From Membranipora membranacea (taxonomy: Eukaryota > Bryozoa > Gymnolaemata > Cheilostomatida > Membraniporidae), in assembly GCA_914767715.1 (NCBI GenBank), contig OU612075.1, positions 5,024,001 through 5,084,000 of the forward strand: 60,000 nucleotides of DNA. Direction: 5' to 3'. Positions 1-14,400 of the stretch are shown one piece after another. Under the pieces are notes generated by a model that was given only the letters and a program-made list of their open reading frames with translations, was not told where the DNA came from and searched no databases. A program made the position numbers and the translations under genes. Each line of letters starts with the position of its first letter. Position 1 is the first letter of the stretch.

Positions 1-116
1 CTTGTCTTTGTAACCATATACACTGAATAGGAAGGAGGGCAGTATCTATTAGTAATAAGAAAAACATACCTTATAGCAATTTTTAGCATGGAAGAACTTT
101 ATTTAACATTACTGAC

Positions 117-3100
117 CGGTCTTGCTGTAGTGAGTTTTCTCCCCTATCGGTACCGTGTAGTTGTTTAGCAGCGTTACACAAAGTCTGTAATACTCCCTCA
201 GCTTTCATAGCTGACATATTCAGCTGTGAGAAATGCTCTGTCATAAACTCAGAGGCTGCAAAAAAAGTGAATTCAACAATTTTGCTTGTCACATAGACAT
301 AATTTCAGGTAAATTATTCGAAATAAATTGAATATTTAGGTATTTATGCTATGGTTTGTTGCAAATCAACAGATACTGTTCTCAATAAAACAACCTCAGT
401 GTTTTTAGGAATGCTGCTGCATAATTCGGAGTATCTATACAACAGGAGGACAATGCCTAAATCTTAGATAGAGCTTTTCAGTTGAGTGATGGTATCCAGG
501 AGGGTGCAAAATACCATGATAATTCAGCAGCCATAATAAAAAAATTTAAAAGAGAATGATGAACAGTTCTCGCTCTCAGTGACTTCTTCCCAATCAATTG
601 AATAACAACCAGAATACAATAATGATCGCGAAAATTCCTTTATATCACAAATCTTATCTTATCAAAATAACACAATCTGCTAACAGTTACCTCTGGTAGT
701 GATCCATCCTTTGACCTTCTCTCTGTAGTTAGCTATAAGTGCAGCAGTACTAACAGCTTTACTGTCAGCTGATGAGGAACTACCCCCTGATTGATCAGCG
801 CTGGCTCCACCCCTATTCCCCCATCTACTAGGATGTAGACTCGCCAGGAATGAGGCTTTGGTGAGTTTACCAGCAGGGCTGTTAGATGAAGTGTCTTTTT
901 CTGCAAATTAAGAACATGGATAAGAGGAAGCCCAAATGTCTATCCAACAGAGCCATACATTTTGTTGATGGAAAATTGTACGCTGTATTCAATTGTATGT
1001 ACGCTCTTTGTGAAACATGATTTGACCTCATATATAGAACATCAATTACAAAGATAAAACAAGGAAAAGTTCTTAAAAAAAACTGGACATGAGCTTTACT
1101 AGGAGACTCCAAACCGCTTACAATACTTTTACATCTTTTTTCGCCCGGGTATAATATAGATGCAGTTGTTACCTATGACAACACGCTACAAATTTTGACT
1201 TTAGCTGCAAGGTTTTTTTCCGAAAGGTGCTTTGTATCAATTAACTTCATCCCTTCATTGACTATACTTCCGTTAGAATTTGTAGTTTATAATTTTTCCA
1301 GAAAATTTGCCATGTGATAACATTAATGTTTATCTTTGAGGTCTTAGGATATGTTATACTCACTGTTAGATGATTTCGGTCTAGCTGAGGCTCCACTAGG
1401 AGTGGATGAGTCCCCTGACTGACTCTCTGCTGTGTTTGACCTAGCTTTAGTACGTAAAGCTCTCTTACTGGCTCTCTTCTGTTTACCACCAGCAGCGCTA
1501 CCAGGAGGTGTACCGTCGGGACGAGATGAGCCGGCAGGGCTGTCAAATTATTATGTGAATAACATCGGACATCATACAGGGAATGAGGGAAATAGGGTTG
1601 GTTGGATTATTGATAAAGACCAAAAGACAACACTGTAATATGATCATCTGTTGACATGACTCAACAGGGCTACAAGAAATTGGAAATCATTAAGGGTTTA
1701 ATCAGTTATGATAGTGATCAAATAACACAACTTCAGTTACAGTCTTGTCAATAATAAATTTGGTAATTTTTCTGCTAGTACTATAATTTCATACACTGGC
1801 ATCATGGTTCAAGGCTTTATGGCCTTGCGACTGTAAATAAGCAGCCTTGCTAAAACCCCATAGAATAATTTGGTCATAATATAAATTATCTTGATCACAA
1901 ATTCATGTGTTTTTATTAAGTCTATTAGATACCAGTTTAATTCAATAATTCTCAAAGTAAACTTACCTAGAAGAAGCTGCTGATGCTTCCTCTTTCTTTA
2001 CTATACTATCAGTAGAAGATAACTTCTCTGTGCTGCCAGCATTCTAAAAACAACAGAAAGTAGAACTGTGAATGACCGCAATTTACACTGGTTTGAAAAC
2101 ATCTTCCTATATCGCACTACTAGGTTAATTTCATGAGAAAAACATGTGAAATAAAATCATAAATAACTAATTATGCATAAGTAGAAGATAATCGTAGCAA
2201 TTTAGTCAGTATGGCGGTCATTAAAAATGTGTTTAAAATAGAAAATTATTTTGAACTACCATATTGGAAAAAAAATGTTTCAACAGAGTTCAAATTTTGC
2301 TACTTTGCTAAGCAAAAGTACACTAATATTCATTTTAATAATCATAAGATATCAGCATTGTTCTCAATGATATTCATAAAAGGGAATTTCAAAAACAATC
2401 ATACAATTAATATCAAAGCCCTTGAATTCAACAATTATTCGTCAGTTACTAAATTTATATCCGTGACTATTTTACCTTTGAGGCGGATTTATTTTTTGAT
2501 TCAGATTTTCCTTCCGTAGTCCTCTTGCTGACAGGAGTGTCACTAGATATGGCAGTACTAGTAGATGCCCCAGGGGCACCTGCCGTGGCTAGTCTCTTTA
2601 TCTGGTGTGTGACTCCCTGTCGCTGGAAGAATTGAGTAAATGTGTCGGGGAGTTTTCTCATTAGAATGTCGGCCATCTGTAGAGCGCCTACCACTACCTT
2701 GTGGTCCTGTGACGCTAACATTGATGCGATATGACTACAAACAAAAACATTTTCAAAGATCAAACATTGTAAATAGGAGTTTTGGCACTGAAAATAGACA
2801 CAGCTGGTAGTGGAACCTAGCAATATTCACAGTGATAGTAATATTCTAGATGTTATTTATTGGTCACCTTCAGAATAAAATTGTCGCTTTGAATATGCTG
2901 ATTCACAGTGACAATTTCATTCAGAGGGTGACCAATAAATAACATCTAGGATTGAAAAATAATAGTTTCATACTCCAAGAATGATGCCGGGGGAGGGGGG
3001 AACTAGCTCCTACACTCTTCAGTTTAGGCATAAATTAGTCCTTTTGAATAAAGAGAGTGTCAATATAACAATAAAAATCTAGCTCTCTTATTTCAGAAGA

Positions 3101-6100
3101 CTTGACTCTCTGAGTTGATGTGAAAAAGAGCCTCCCAATTATATTAACATTAAATTTGTTTATTTACAGAGGTTGGCTTGAAAGTCTACAAATAAAGAAG
3201 AACATGTAGATCTCCAATGACTTTATAGGGACCGAGTCTCAACATTCGCAGATCTAATTTGATTGGGTAGAGTAGATCTATTCACTCACCTAGATACTGG
3301 TTGATTATTAAGGACATCATATAAAAGTTGTGGAGAGGCGTAATATATCTGTCTGAGTATAGCCTGTAGACATTTATGCCTAACTGCAGGTCCGGCAGAT
3401 GAACTGTATACCTCATATAGTATACCAAACAGTGATCTGAAAACAAATGAACATGTTTTGTCATTTTATCACTTTAACTCGGAGGAGACATTGCATAAAA
3501 CAATGGTGGTTACTTTCATTTTGCAAGACATCATATTAAAATACCTGATCGCATATACGGATGGTAAGTGGGATGCGTAGGATTATTTTATCAATCCGGC
3601 ATGAAGTCCTGATTAAAGCTAGAGCACATCAAATTTGAAGTTTAAATTTTTTATATCAGCCTTGAGCTGCTGAGTACATTAGACTAATATACTGTACCAT
3701 TGAGCTAATGTACTCAGCAGCTCAAGGCTGATATAAAAAATTTAAATTTCAAATTTGATGTGCTCTAGCTTTAATCAGGACTTCGTGCCGGATTGATAAA
3801 ATAATCCTACGCATCCCACTCACCATCCTCATATGCAATCAGGTATTTTAATATGATGTCTTGCAAAATGAAAGTAACCACCATTGTTTTATGCAATGTC
3901 TCCTCCGAGTTAAAGTGTTCTTATTGGGACTCAATCATTAGACACTCAAGCTTGAACCTACGATCACTGCTCTTACTTTCAGTAGTTAGTAGATAGTAAA
4001 TTATTCAAAATCTAAAGAGAATTAGACTGTGACTGAATGGGAAAATATATTGAATTGACTCATACTTGATAAAGTTGGTTGCTAGTTCAGGTTGTTCTGC
4101 TAGTACCTCTGCTCTGGCGTCAGGTCTGATAGCAGACTGCGCTGCACTAGTGTTAGATGATGTACCACTCATTCTCTTATGAACTTAAATAAGGGAAAAC
4201 AAGACATAAGCCATGAAGAAGATCATAGCAGACAGCATAGATCAATAGTATTGCAGATTGCAGTATTGCAGATTATATAGTAACGTTTATGGATATACCT
4301 CAGGTGAGGCAAGATGATCCATCTCTATCTATAGACGTAACTCCTCAACTCATAACGTAACAAATCAAAGACAAATGGCCGTGAAGAATAGTGACCATTC
4401 ACAGTGATAAGGAAGTTGACAATCAGTCAATGAGTCATTGAATTATTAAATTGGCAAATCAATCAATTAATCATTCATTCAGCTTCTATGTCTCTGCGAT
4501 CTATTTAGGGGTTTCTTAAGTCGAGGTGAGCTTAACATACCACCGCTGTCAGTTGATCTAAACACAGGTCTAGTAGTGCCTGTCTCTTCGTTTATCTGTT
4601 GCATCATACTGAAGTCGACAGTGTACATTCTACCCATCGCTGATAGGCTGACTTCTTCTTCTGATGCTTCATATGCTGCCTGAATAAGGCAAATATCAGT
4701 CATGGTATTTTTTTATGTTTACGCAATACTTTGAATATCACCACTATAAATCCAGGCCACGTTCTGAAATGTCAGAGTACCACATAACAAACTATCGACC
4801 AATACTGCTGCATCGCCGGAATGGAATTTCACTTGCAGGCGAAAACTCAACAGTAGTCGGAAGTTGCCTCTTGAGAAACTTCATGCTCATTTTACAGCAC
4901 ATGAATATACTGCTAGCCGATCAAGTGGTACATAACTATTCTCAATTCCCTGCAGAAAGAGGCAAGATTACAAATGCGGTGCAAGTGACTCGATATCAAG
5001 TAAGCATGATTAGAAATTCTTCACAATTCAAAAGAGACTATCTAGACAGGAAACGATAGTTTGGGTCTATGTTTAACTTCTCATCAACCATGTTGGTAGC
5101 CAGAAATCTAATCTAATAAATGCCATATTTAATATGAAATATAAATAATGCTTATCATCAAACAACTCGTGGCTGGAATTCCCTAAGAAACCAGGTTAAG
5201 CTGATCTGCTCTCTCTTGGGGAAATCCAGAATATCGCATATCGTGATACAATTTAACACGACCTATTTTTCGTGACCTATTAAACACATCATATTTAACA
5301 TGACATATGACCTAGTTTACTTGACCTATTTAACACGACCTATTAAAGATGACATATTACCTCCACAATCCTGCTATCCATAGGAGAGTAGGCCTTCCAG
5401 TTACCCTTATCATCCTTCCACTGCCATGTGACCTCCTCCTCACCCAGGGTCAGAGAGGGGTGCTTCTTTAGCAGTGAGTCTACACTGAACAGCCCTGTGG
5501 CGGGCAGAGCAGGCATCAGCTCTCCGATCAGGGACACTATCTCATATAACTCCTGGGGACTCCGTGGTACCAGCTAATAACATTAAAATTTTAAAGGGCA
5601 TTGATTCATTTCATTACAAAATCAAATGACAGAAGAGAAATAACGGAACGCTTTGATAAACCCTAGAGGAAAGTTTCATATATTGTGAGAGCTTGAAATC
5701 TTACAGCTGGCTAGCAAAAATATACTATATGTAGTAACTCTATAAAACCCTTAGCCAGTGATAAAAGGTCTCTCCTAACTTAAAAACTGTCTTATATTTA
5801 CTCCTCTAGATATTTTTTTTCCATCTACCTTCTGCAGCTTGCACGATTTAAATTTTCTTCATTTAAAAAATTGCTTACCTTGATGTTATTACAAGGAGTA
5901 GTACTTACCTCGATGTTATTAGTAGGAGTTGTAGTGGCTGACTGCTGACCACACAGTAAGTACACCAGAGTATTAGACACACTCTGTCGCAGCAGACATA
6001 CAGCTAGCTCTGTACAGTGAGTACACATAATCACAAACATTCTTATAACCATTGTGAAAGTTGGGCTCGATATTACAGGCGGGGCAACCTCCAACTAAAA

Positions 6101-8412
6101 CAAACAAAGTAAAACATGAGATGAACCAGAGTGTGAAACAGACCTATAAAGTTATTACCTACTCTCAGGATGAAATGTCATTAAGTGCTCTATATAATAA
6201 ATTTTTATATCCAATTTCAATATTTCTAATGATAAAGTCAACTTCTCATGCACTATCCATGCACAACCAGATTTTGCTGTGTCATGAAAGGACAACAACT
6301 GATGCTATTTTTGTACACATTGTCTACTCTAGAGTATAAAATGACTCTATGATCTATGATCTGTTTCCCTCCAAAAATAAACGCCGAAGATGTCATTCAT
6401 AATCACCATCATTCAATTAATAACTGATCGCTCAAGACCGAGGTTGTTCTCTTCTTTATAGTACTATATATCTATTAAGTGACAATTTGGGACTCAAAGA
6501 CAAAAATACCATCCGTTTAGATCAATGCGATAGTAAGGGTTCGGCTGAACAAACTTTGATCACTCAAATTCAGCAGTTATACACCATGGTGGCCTAATAA
6601 TACTTACTAGTTTAAGAATGTTAGCGAGCATTTCGTGAGCAGCTAATTGTTTGAGGAGTTTCTCATCGTGATGCAGGTTATCTACGAGTCGAGCAAAGCA
6701 GGTACAAACACTCTCTACGCTTTTCTTATCCTGTAGAACAGAAACAGGAACATCAATAGTAATTTATATAAAAAGAATATATTTATGTGTATTGATATAA
6801 TATATATGTATAACTACAATATACAAATATAAAATACAAATATAAAACATTTACAAATCAATTATTATTTTTTTATTTTTAAAGTATTTGAGGTTGTTTT
6901 GAAGTATCATTACAAATAAGTAAGTTTGAAAAGAGACCGTCCTTGACAAAAAAACCTCCAAGATACAATATCCTTGGGTGAATAGTTTTGAATATTTTTA
7001 GTTTCCTCACCAATTTTAAACACAAGTATCCAACTGTATTTTATTTTTTACATTTTATGTCTCATAACTTTACAAGCAACTCTCTCATTTTATCAAAAAA
7101 GCTTTTTAAATTGAGAAATATTTAACTTTAAAAACATTGTGTGGGTTGGATAGATGGTCAATCAAACTTACAGCAGTGAGAAGTTTGCCGCTGAGTAGAG
7201 GCAGAGACTCCCTGACGTAGTGGAACTCCTCAGGGGTGATGTTATTACAGCAGTTAGCAGCTACAGCCAGAGCTGATCGCTGGGCGGCAGTCGAGAAGAA
7301 GTCCAGATACATTAGACAGGCTGATATCGCTCCCTGTAAAATTCAAGAGTGTTAAAAATAAATAATTTTAAAAGTGATAGAAAAAGAGACAGTTTGATTT
7401 AACATCGAATGCCATTTTGTCTTTATTTGTGACCAATATTTGTTTTTTCATTGCCTTCCTTTTTCATGTCCGTCAGTATCGACAATAAATTTCACATTTT
7501 TTCTCATTGTGTAACACATAGCAATAAATCAATCCATTCAACTTCAATTATAAATTTTCTTTTTCCTAGTATCAGTGTTAGTTATTATTGAGGTAAAATA
7601 AGTATTATCAGCTCTTGTTGTTAGGAGGTAGAGCTAAATATAGGTTTGCTATCATGTAGTCAGCTTTGTGATAGATAAAGTTCGATGCTAGCACATTAGC
7701 CTAGTTTTGCATCTGCATTGCGAAGTTGCACGCATGATTATTTCGGGAATCCCCATTTTTTGCTGTCTTTCCTCGAAATACTCCGAGACAAGTCTTATTA
7801 AAGCTCGATAGATCTCATAATGAAGACAGGAAGTGCAAAACGCGTATGTATAAATCTGGCTGGTAATAATACTCACAGCTTGTAGAAGATTCTTGTTGTG
7901 TCTTTTGGACAGCATATCAAGAGCAGTAAGGCTCTGCTCTGCCACGTCCATACACTGAATACATTTCAGTTTGTCCAGCAGAGCGGGGACAGCTTCCACC
8001 ACCATCGGTGAGCTTCTGGGCAGAGCCTCTAACATGTAGGTCAGAGCGCGACAGGCGTGATTCATGATATCAAAGTTATGCTCCATGTGGAGTAAAGAGA
8101 CAAGCTCCGGTACGACTTGTTTGACGGGAAATCCGGCCAAGCTGTCCTCATTTCCCATCACTAAGACCTGAAGATAAAAAAGTGGGGGGGGGGGGGGTGA
8201 GAATTAAGTTATGCAATCAGTCGAACCTTTCAATGATGGAAGTAATTAGATTTTATTTTATAGATTTATATAGCAGTATCAGAATTATGTTTTAATTTTA
8301 TCCTCATGCACATATTTTATCCATTTTATTTCACCTTTAATTTATTGGTTTTAATGTAATAACGCTTAGAAATTTTTGCTCTGCAATTTTATTAAGTGTT
8401 TCACAAATAAAC

Positions 8413-8444
<32 letters not shown>

Positions 8445-11400
8445 GGAACTGTATTTAAATATGCATATAGAAACAATATTGCACATTTCAAGCAATCAAT
8501 TCATGATATCAAACTGATGATTCTGCATCTGAGAGAGTGAACGCAAATTGATGCTCCACATTGTACACTACAGAAGTAAAGGCAAACCCATTCTAGTGGT
8601 TCAAAACATAACCATCTCCTGCAGAGCCTTGTACTGACAAAATATCAATTGTGCAATTCTAGCATAAAATAATGGAAGATTGTTGATCAGATCAATCAGC
8701 TGTTTCTATATTCAAGGTAAGTTGAGCTTTTGTGTCTTGACCATGTCCTATTATATACAGCGGCCAGAATCTGAAGGACGTTCTTGGGTCATCGCTTGAT
8801 ATAAACAAAAAGATGCACTCACCTGACACATCTCCATGACTGCTGTGAGTTGTTGGCCCTCGTCTTCTTTGGCCTGCATTCCCTTTATCAGTGATTGGAC
8901 TTTACCCATAGCCCCGGTATTCATGGATCTGTGCAGTATATGTCTCATACTGGATCCTAAGGCTCCAAAGAGGTGTGGGGGCACACCGCGGGCTTCCAAC
9001 ATAGCTGAAACAAACAATAAACATAAAGGGTATTTCAACCACTGTCGTAAAAAGAAATGGGTACAGTAAAGCTTTCAAGAAGCTCCCAATCAGAGAGAGA
9101 TCTTTTAAAGAATGTTTACATTAAGGCCAAATTCCACAATCGCCACTATAGCTGGCTAACCACCCTTTGTCAATGATTTTTAATGATAACTCAATTGAAA
9201 GATCGTTGCAACCATAATCACATATAAATTGCATTATATATAATTTGTATATACATATATCTTGATATATTTTTATGCCTCCAGCTCATATTTACAGAGA
9301 AAATAAGCAGAAAATAAGGTGGTGCATAACTTTTCATCCAATATGGCCTGTGTATTTTAACTGAGTTTTAGCTGACCTGTCTCTTTTGTAATATTGATAA
9401 TGTGATTCACACTACGACGATGCTATATGGTTTATTGCATTTTTCTGTACTGTCAAATCTAATCTATACATTTAATTGTATCTTGATCGACAAATTAATG
9501 TCATCACAAACAAACTTACCCTGAAGTCTGTGCATCTCAGGATCCAGTGCTGCCGATGACGATGAATCTGACGAGGCTCCAGCAGCACCTCCTGTTGCTC
9601 CGCCCCCTTCTGAAGCACTTCCTGTGTGATAAAGAAGCAAAACAGATTAACATCACTGCATGATTCCAAAAAGGAAAACGAGGAACAGTGTTTTTGTATA
9701 AGGACGAATAATTTGAGAACTATTTGCGCACTTTTTCTTGAATTTTCTTTTGCTGAGGTCATTAATTTCTGACAGGAAGCCACCTTTGAATTTATCCTAT
9801 CTCATCCCAACCGTCAAATATTTCATTTCATTAACTTTTTTAAATGAAAAAAAAAGAATCCTTGATACACATGTTTTGGGCAAAGTTTATAGAGCCAATC
9901 AGTCATCTCGGCAGTTCACAAATTGTGAATAACTATCGTGATGTGGGCTGTGTTGTAGAGACAACTCCATGGCATCACTGAGTTACATTTGTCTCAATGA
10001 CTCAGCCTAGAATATCAACCATAGACAGATAAAGTGATAAAGTCTGTGATATCAAAATATTGTGTGAACAATCAAACCACCTACCTAGAAGAAGCTCACT
10101 AAGCATGCTGCCAGTCATAGCCTGTAATCCTGCAGGTAAATCCTCATTACTGCCCCCGCCCCCTCCTGCTCCTCCTGCTGATCCGCTACCGCCTATTATA
10201 ATACAAATAGAAGAAAATCAGAAAATTTATAATTCTTATTATTGTCTTCAACTACAAGCTGTAAACATTATTATTATTATTAGCGTGGAGCAGCATTCAC
10301 GTCATTTGGTGACTGAGAGGGTCTCATGCCAACTTCTGTGCCCAGGTAAGGTCAGATTCAGGCACATCATAATTATAATAATTACAATCATTGATGGTAG
10401 AGATGGATAGCCGTGTCGGGTTCGATGTGAAGGATTTGATCATCAGATGTTTTCAAAATCTCAGTATCCATATATCTAAACCATCGGGACACTAAATGAT
10501 CCTTAATCAATTTATTTCTCTAACCTGCATTGCTGCTCCCATTGCCACCAGATGTTGACATACCAGTGGGGTTAGCCTGTGATTCTCCTCCTACTGCTCC
10601 GGATGGATCAGAGGTAGGGGCGGCGGACGCCCCTCCTCTACCTCCGGTAGCACTAGCGGGAGTTCCTGATGCAGCAGCGTTACTCCCTCCTCGTGATCTC
10701 CTCCTTGAAATATATATCAGCATTATAGGCTCTTATGCTATGCTAGACAGAAAAATCTCCTCAGAAGTGGCTTACCAAGAATTCGCAAAAAATTGCTGTA
10801 CGCAATCAATTGATTACTCAGTTCTCCATGATAGTTTATATGGAAGAATTGCAAAAATCAAAATCCACAACTTTTTAACCTTAAATCGCATGACTCATCT
10901 TCAATCAACGAATGACCATATCATACGGTTTATTTGATATATCTATTTCCTGATACTTTGAGTGTTTATGACCAACATTGAGTAGTCATATCGCCACAAT
11001 CATCATGATAATGGTAAATTGAAGGCCTCTGACCTAAACATTGTGGGTGAGATCAGTTATTCTGGGGAAAGTGTTTAGCGCATTCCAGAAATTTTGCTTA
11101 TCAAAACACATCTGAAACACATCGTTTGTGTACATAGATTTAACTTATTACATTAATAAATATATTATAATATTATATCGATTATCATTATATTGTTATT
11201 ATTACCATCAATCAACTGAAATACATATATATGTATATATAACATGAATATCATAAGTATATATGAATTACTTTGGAATATAAACTTATTTCATAAAATT
11301 CATAGATAGAGTATAATACAATACCCATACCTGCTGCTGCCTTGAGCCGAAGCGCAGCTCCCCGTTGCTCCGCTGCTGCCGCCTGCTAGGTCAGCGCCCG

Positions 11401-14400
11401 CTGCCGATGTTGACCCCTCTGCTGACCTCTTTACTTTGCTGCCTGTCTCCCCCGTGGTGCCGGCTTTAGTTGCTCGGAGTGAAGATGATGGTTGTGATGT
11501 CGACGCTAGCGAAGCGTTTGCTTCCTGCTTTCTCGCCGACTTTTTGCTTTCTCTGCGTCTCTTTGCTTTTACTGCCTTGGCTAAAACAAGATTCAAAAGA
11601 CTTATATTTCGATGATGTTCTACATCATATCAAATGTAATGATGATATGAACAATATTATTGAAAACCGTTCAAAACATGCATTGAGAGGACAATCCAGA
11701 TATAAAATATTATTAGTTCTAAAAAGAAGTTTTGTAAAACGGTAAGATTATGCAGAGTTCAGTACTATTGCTATCCCCTATATTGGTCAGTAGTATATTT
11801 GGTGGATGAGGTAATCGGCCAGCGACCACAACTGTCTTGCATCTGAGATGTGGGGAAGGGTGGATGTGTGTTTTGACCATGTCCGATTTTTCAGTTTGGT
11901 ACTAGATCACTTATATAAAACACAATGATCACATAATCTACTGGCGCATTAGTATCTCTGATCCATATATGCAGATTAAATCATGTAGCCGAAGCATTAC
12001 CAGAAGGAATTTGGTGAGTCACCCAGAGGTCACATTCTGGAACCAGGGGCGGTACGCTTTAGTTACTTAGACAAATTTAACTTTACAGATCCGAGATACA
12101 CCATGCTAACAGTCTCAATGCTTATAGAACTCACCGGATGGCTCCTTGTTTCTCTTTCGGCTACCAGAACCCAGAGATACACTCGTATCTGTTACTGAGC
12201 TCACAGAGGCTGATGTCCTGAAAATAGAAATAGTGGGTATAATTTGCTGAACAAAATGACCATTTGTTTTATTAAATACAAAATATTCGAATGGATTGTG
12301 ATATGGCACAGTCTTGTGTGTGAGTTCCACTTGGGAGCATTATGATAGCTTGTTCCAGCAGTGTACCTATTACTGCATAATGCTGGTTCAATCGAAATTC
12401 AAAACTGACTGTGAAGATGTCTTGCAATGACCGCATTGTGTGAACAATACTAGTGTGTATAATTCTAAAAAAGGGTAATTTGGAATCGGTTGCACCAGCA
12501 TGAAAAATGTCACCACCGCCTCTTCAAAAAGTTTTAGCACTCGGAAATATAAACCCCTGGGGTTACTGGGGCCTGGGTCAATAAACAAAGAATTGCTCCA
12601 CCATTGGGGCAACCCATGACACCTATCACCTGGCAGTGTATAGCAAGCATGCCAACTGATTTCGCCATCTCACTACCCCCAATACTGATGTGCATGACAA
12701 ACCTATATGCCCTTTTAGTGTTAGATAGACAGACAGACAGTCAGTCAGAAAGAAAGACAGACATACATACCTTGCACCAGATGATGTTGCTGCAGACTCT
12801 GATGTGTTGATCTTTGTATTCTTTTCTGACTTTGGTCCTTTCTTTGAGCCTGTGCTTGTGTTAGCTGTAAGAGTAAGACATCAAATTAACAGTTAGTCCT
12901 GTTAACTGAGCAGCATTGATCTCTAAGCCTAGTTTACTTATCAGTAACCAAATGAGAAATATCACTTTAAAATGCCTCACGATTGTCATCAAGGCTTGAA
13001 CTTCCTGATTATAGAAAGGTTCAAAGTCAGCTTTATCAGTACAAGTTATCAGTCTCCACAATTATTTTAATTCTTTAGCTGTTATGAAACTGGCAATTAA
13101 GTTTCAAATCCCTTTAGTAATCAACTAACATCCTGACAGCTGCTTTTGAAGTGACTCATTTTAGTTGATGGTTATGTGGGTAGTATATCCATAAGATAGC
13201 TTAGATTGGGAAATTCCAATCTAATGGTATCTTTCATCAATCTGCTGGGAATTTCCAGTCGCAACGGTTTCACACATGAGTGAGTTAATGATAATGACAC
13301 CTATTGAGGCAACATCTCAAAGCACCATTTCAAGTTAGTCACCTACCTCTGTACGAAAATTATAGTTATTTATAACTGCTGATAAAAGAATTAATGTGGG
13401 CTGATAAATGTGATAGGCCGATAGCAAGTTTCACTTTGAGGGAATTCCAAAATATTAAAATGTGAGAGCATACAGAGAGCATACATGACAAGTTGGCTGG
13501 GCTCCATATCTGGTGGTGAATCACCATGCGCGCTGGGTTTGTCTGGGGGACCCTGAAAACCTCCCGGCGGCGACATGGGGTAGAACCCAAGTCGCTGAAT
13601 GTTCGGTTTTTTTGCTGTTTTATTATGAGAAAACCATAATTTTCCCAATTCTAGCAAGTGGTACACAAAGTTTTATTTTGTAAAAAGTGTAAACTTAATG
13701 CAATTGGTTATAATAAGTTGAAAACTAAACCTCATGACTGCAAACTTAGCAAATAAAACTGCACTAAGCTCTTAGGTGCAAAAGTGGGGTGGTTATAGGG
13801 TCATTGGTCTCATAGGGTAACCAGTCCAAATATCTGGTGTTACCCTACGATATAGGGTAACTTGTCATGTATGACAGAGAGCGACAGCAATTGATGGACC
13901 AATGAAGTCTTTGGTGGGGTTAACAAAGAATTGCTGGATCAAAGCCATTTTAGCCTTTGAGATTCTCACACTAATAAAAGTTTATTAAACAAAGCTCCAA
14001 GTGAGCAGTGAACCAAGTCCACCAATCTCAGACACTCACCTTATGCTATACATAGGCCTAATATACTTTCTTGTGTGTTGTGGCTAGTCAGGTTATGCAA
14101 GTAACCCCATATCACTGTTTTGACAATTCAGGACTTCCTGGAATAGCCTCAGGTATACACAAACACGGCACATTAGAGTACAAGTGGGGAGGGTGCAGAT
14201 AGACTCAGATCCAAACTGCACACAGCTTGATACACACATGCGGCTTTTGGTTACCTATTCTGTCAATCTCTTAGTCTGTTACAGTTGAGTAATAGCGACT
14301 TCTCATCAGAACTTAATGCATACAGTGTACTAACCTGCGGAAGCCGTTTTTGAGGCTTTACCAGGGCTCTTAGAGCTAGTTTTACTTGTAGAGGGCGTTG

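Noticed and set aside
2211-2519. Open frame of 102 codons on the plus strand
   Set aside because: It overlaps the real TRIP12 exon 2734-2476 in antisense at its 3' end and has AT-rich, intron-like composition.
8836-9069. Plus-strand open frame opposite TRIP12 exon 9004-8823
   Set aside because: It is a shadow of the antisense exon, whose translation matches TRIP12.
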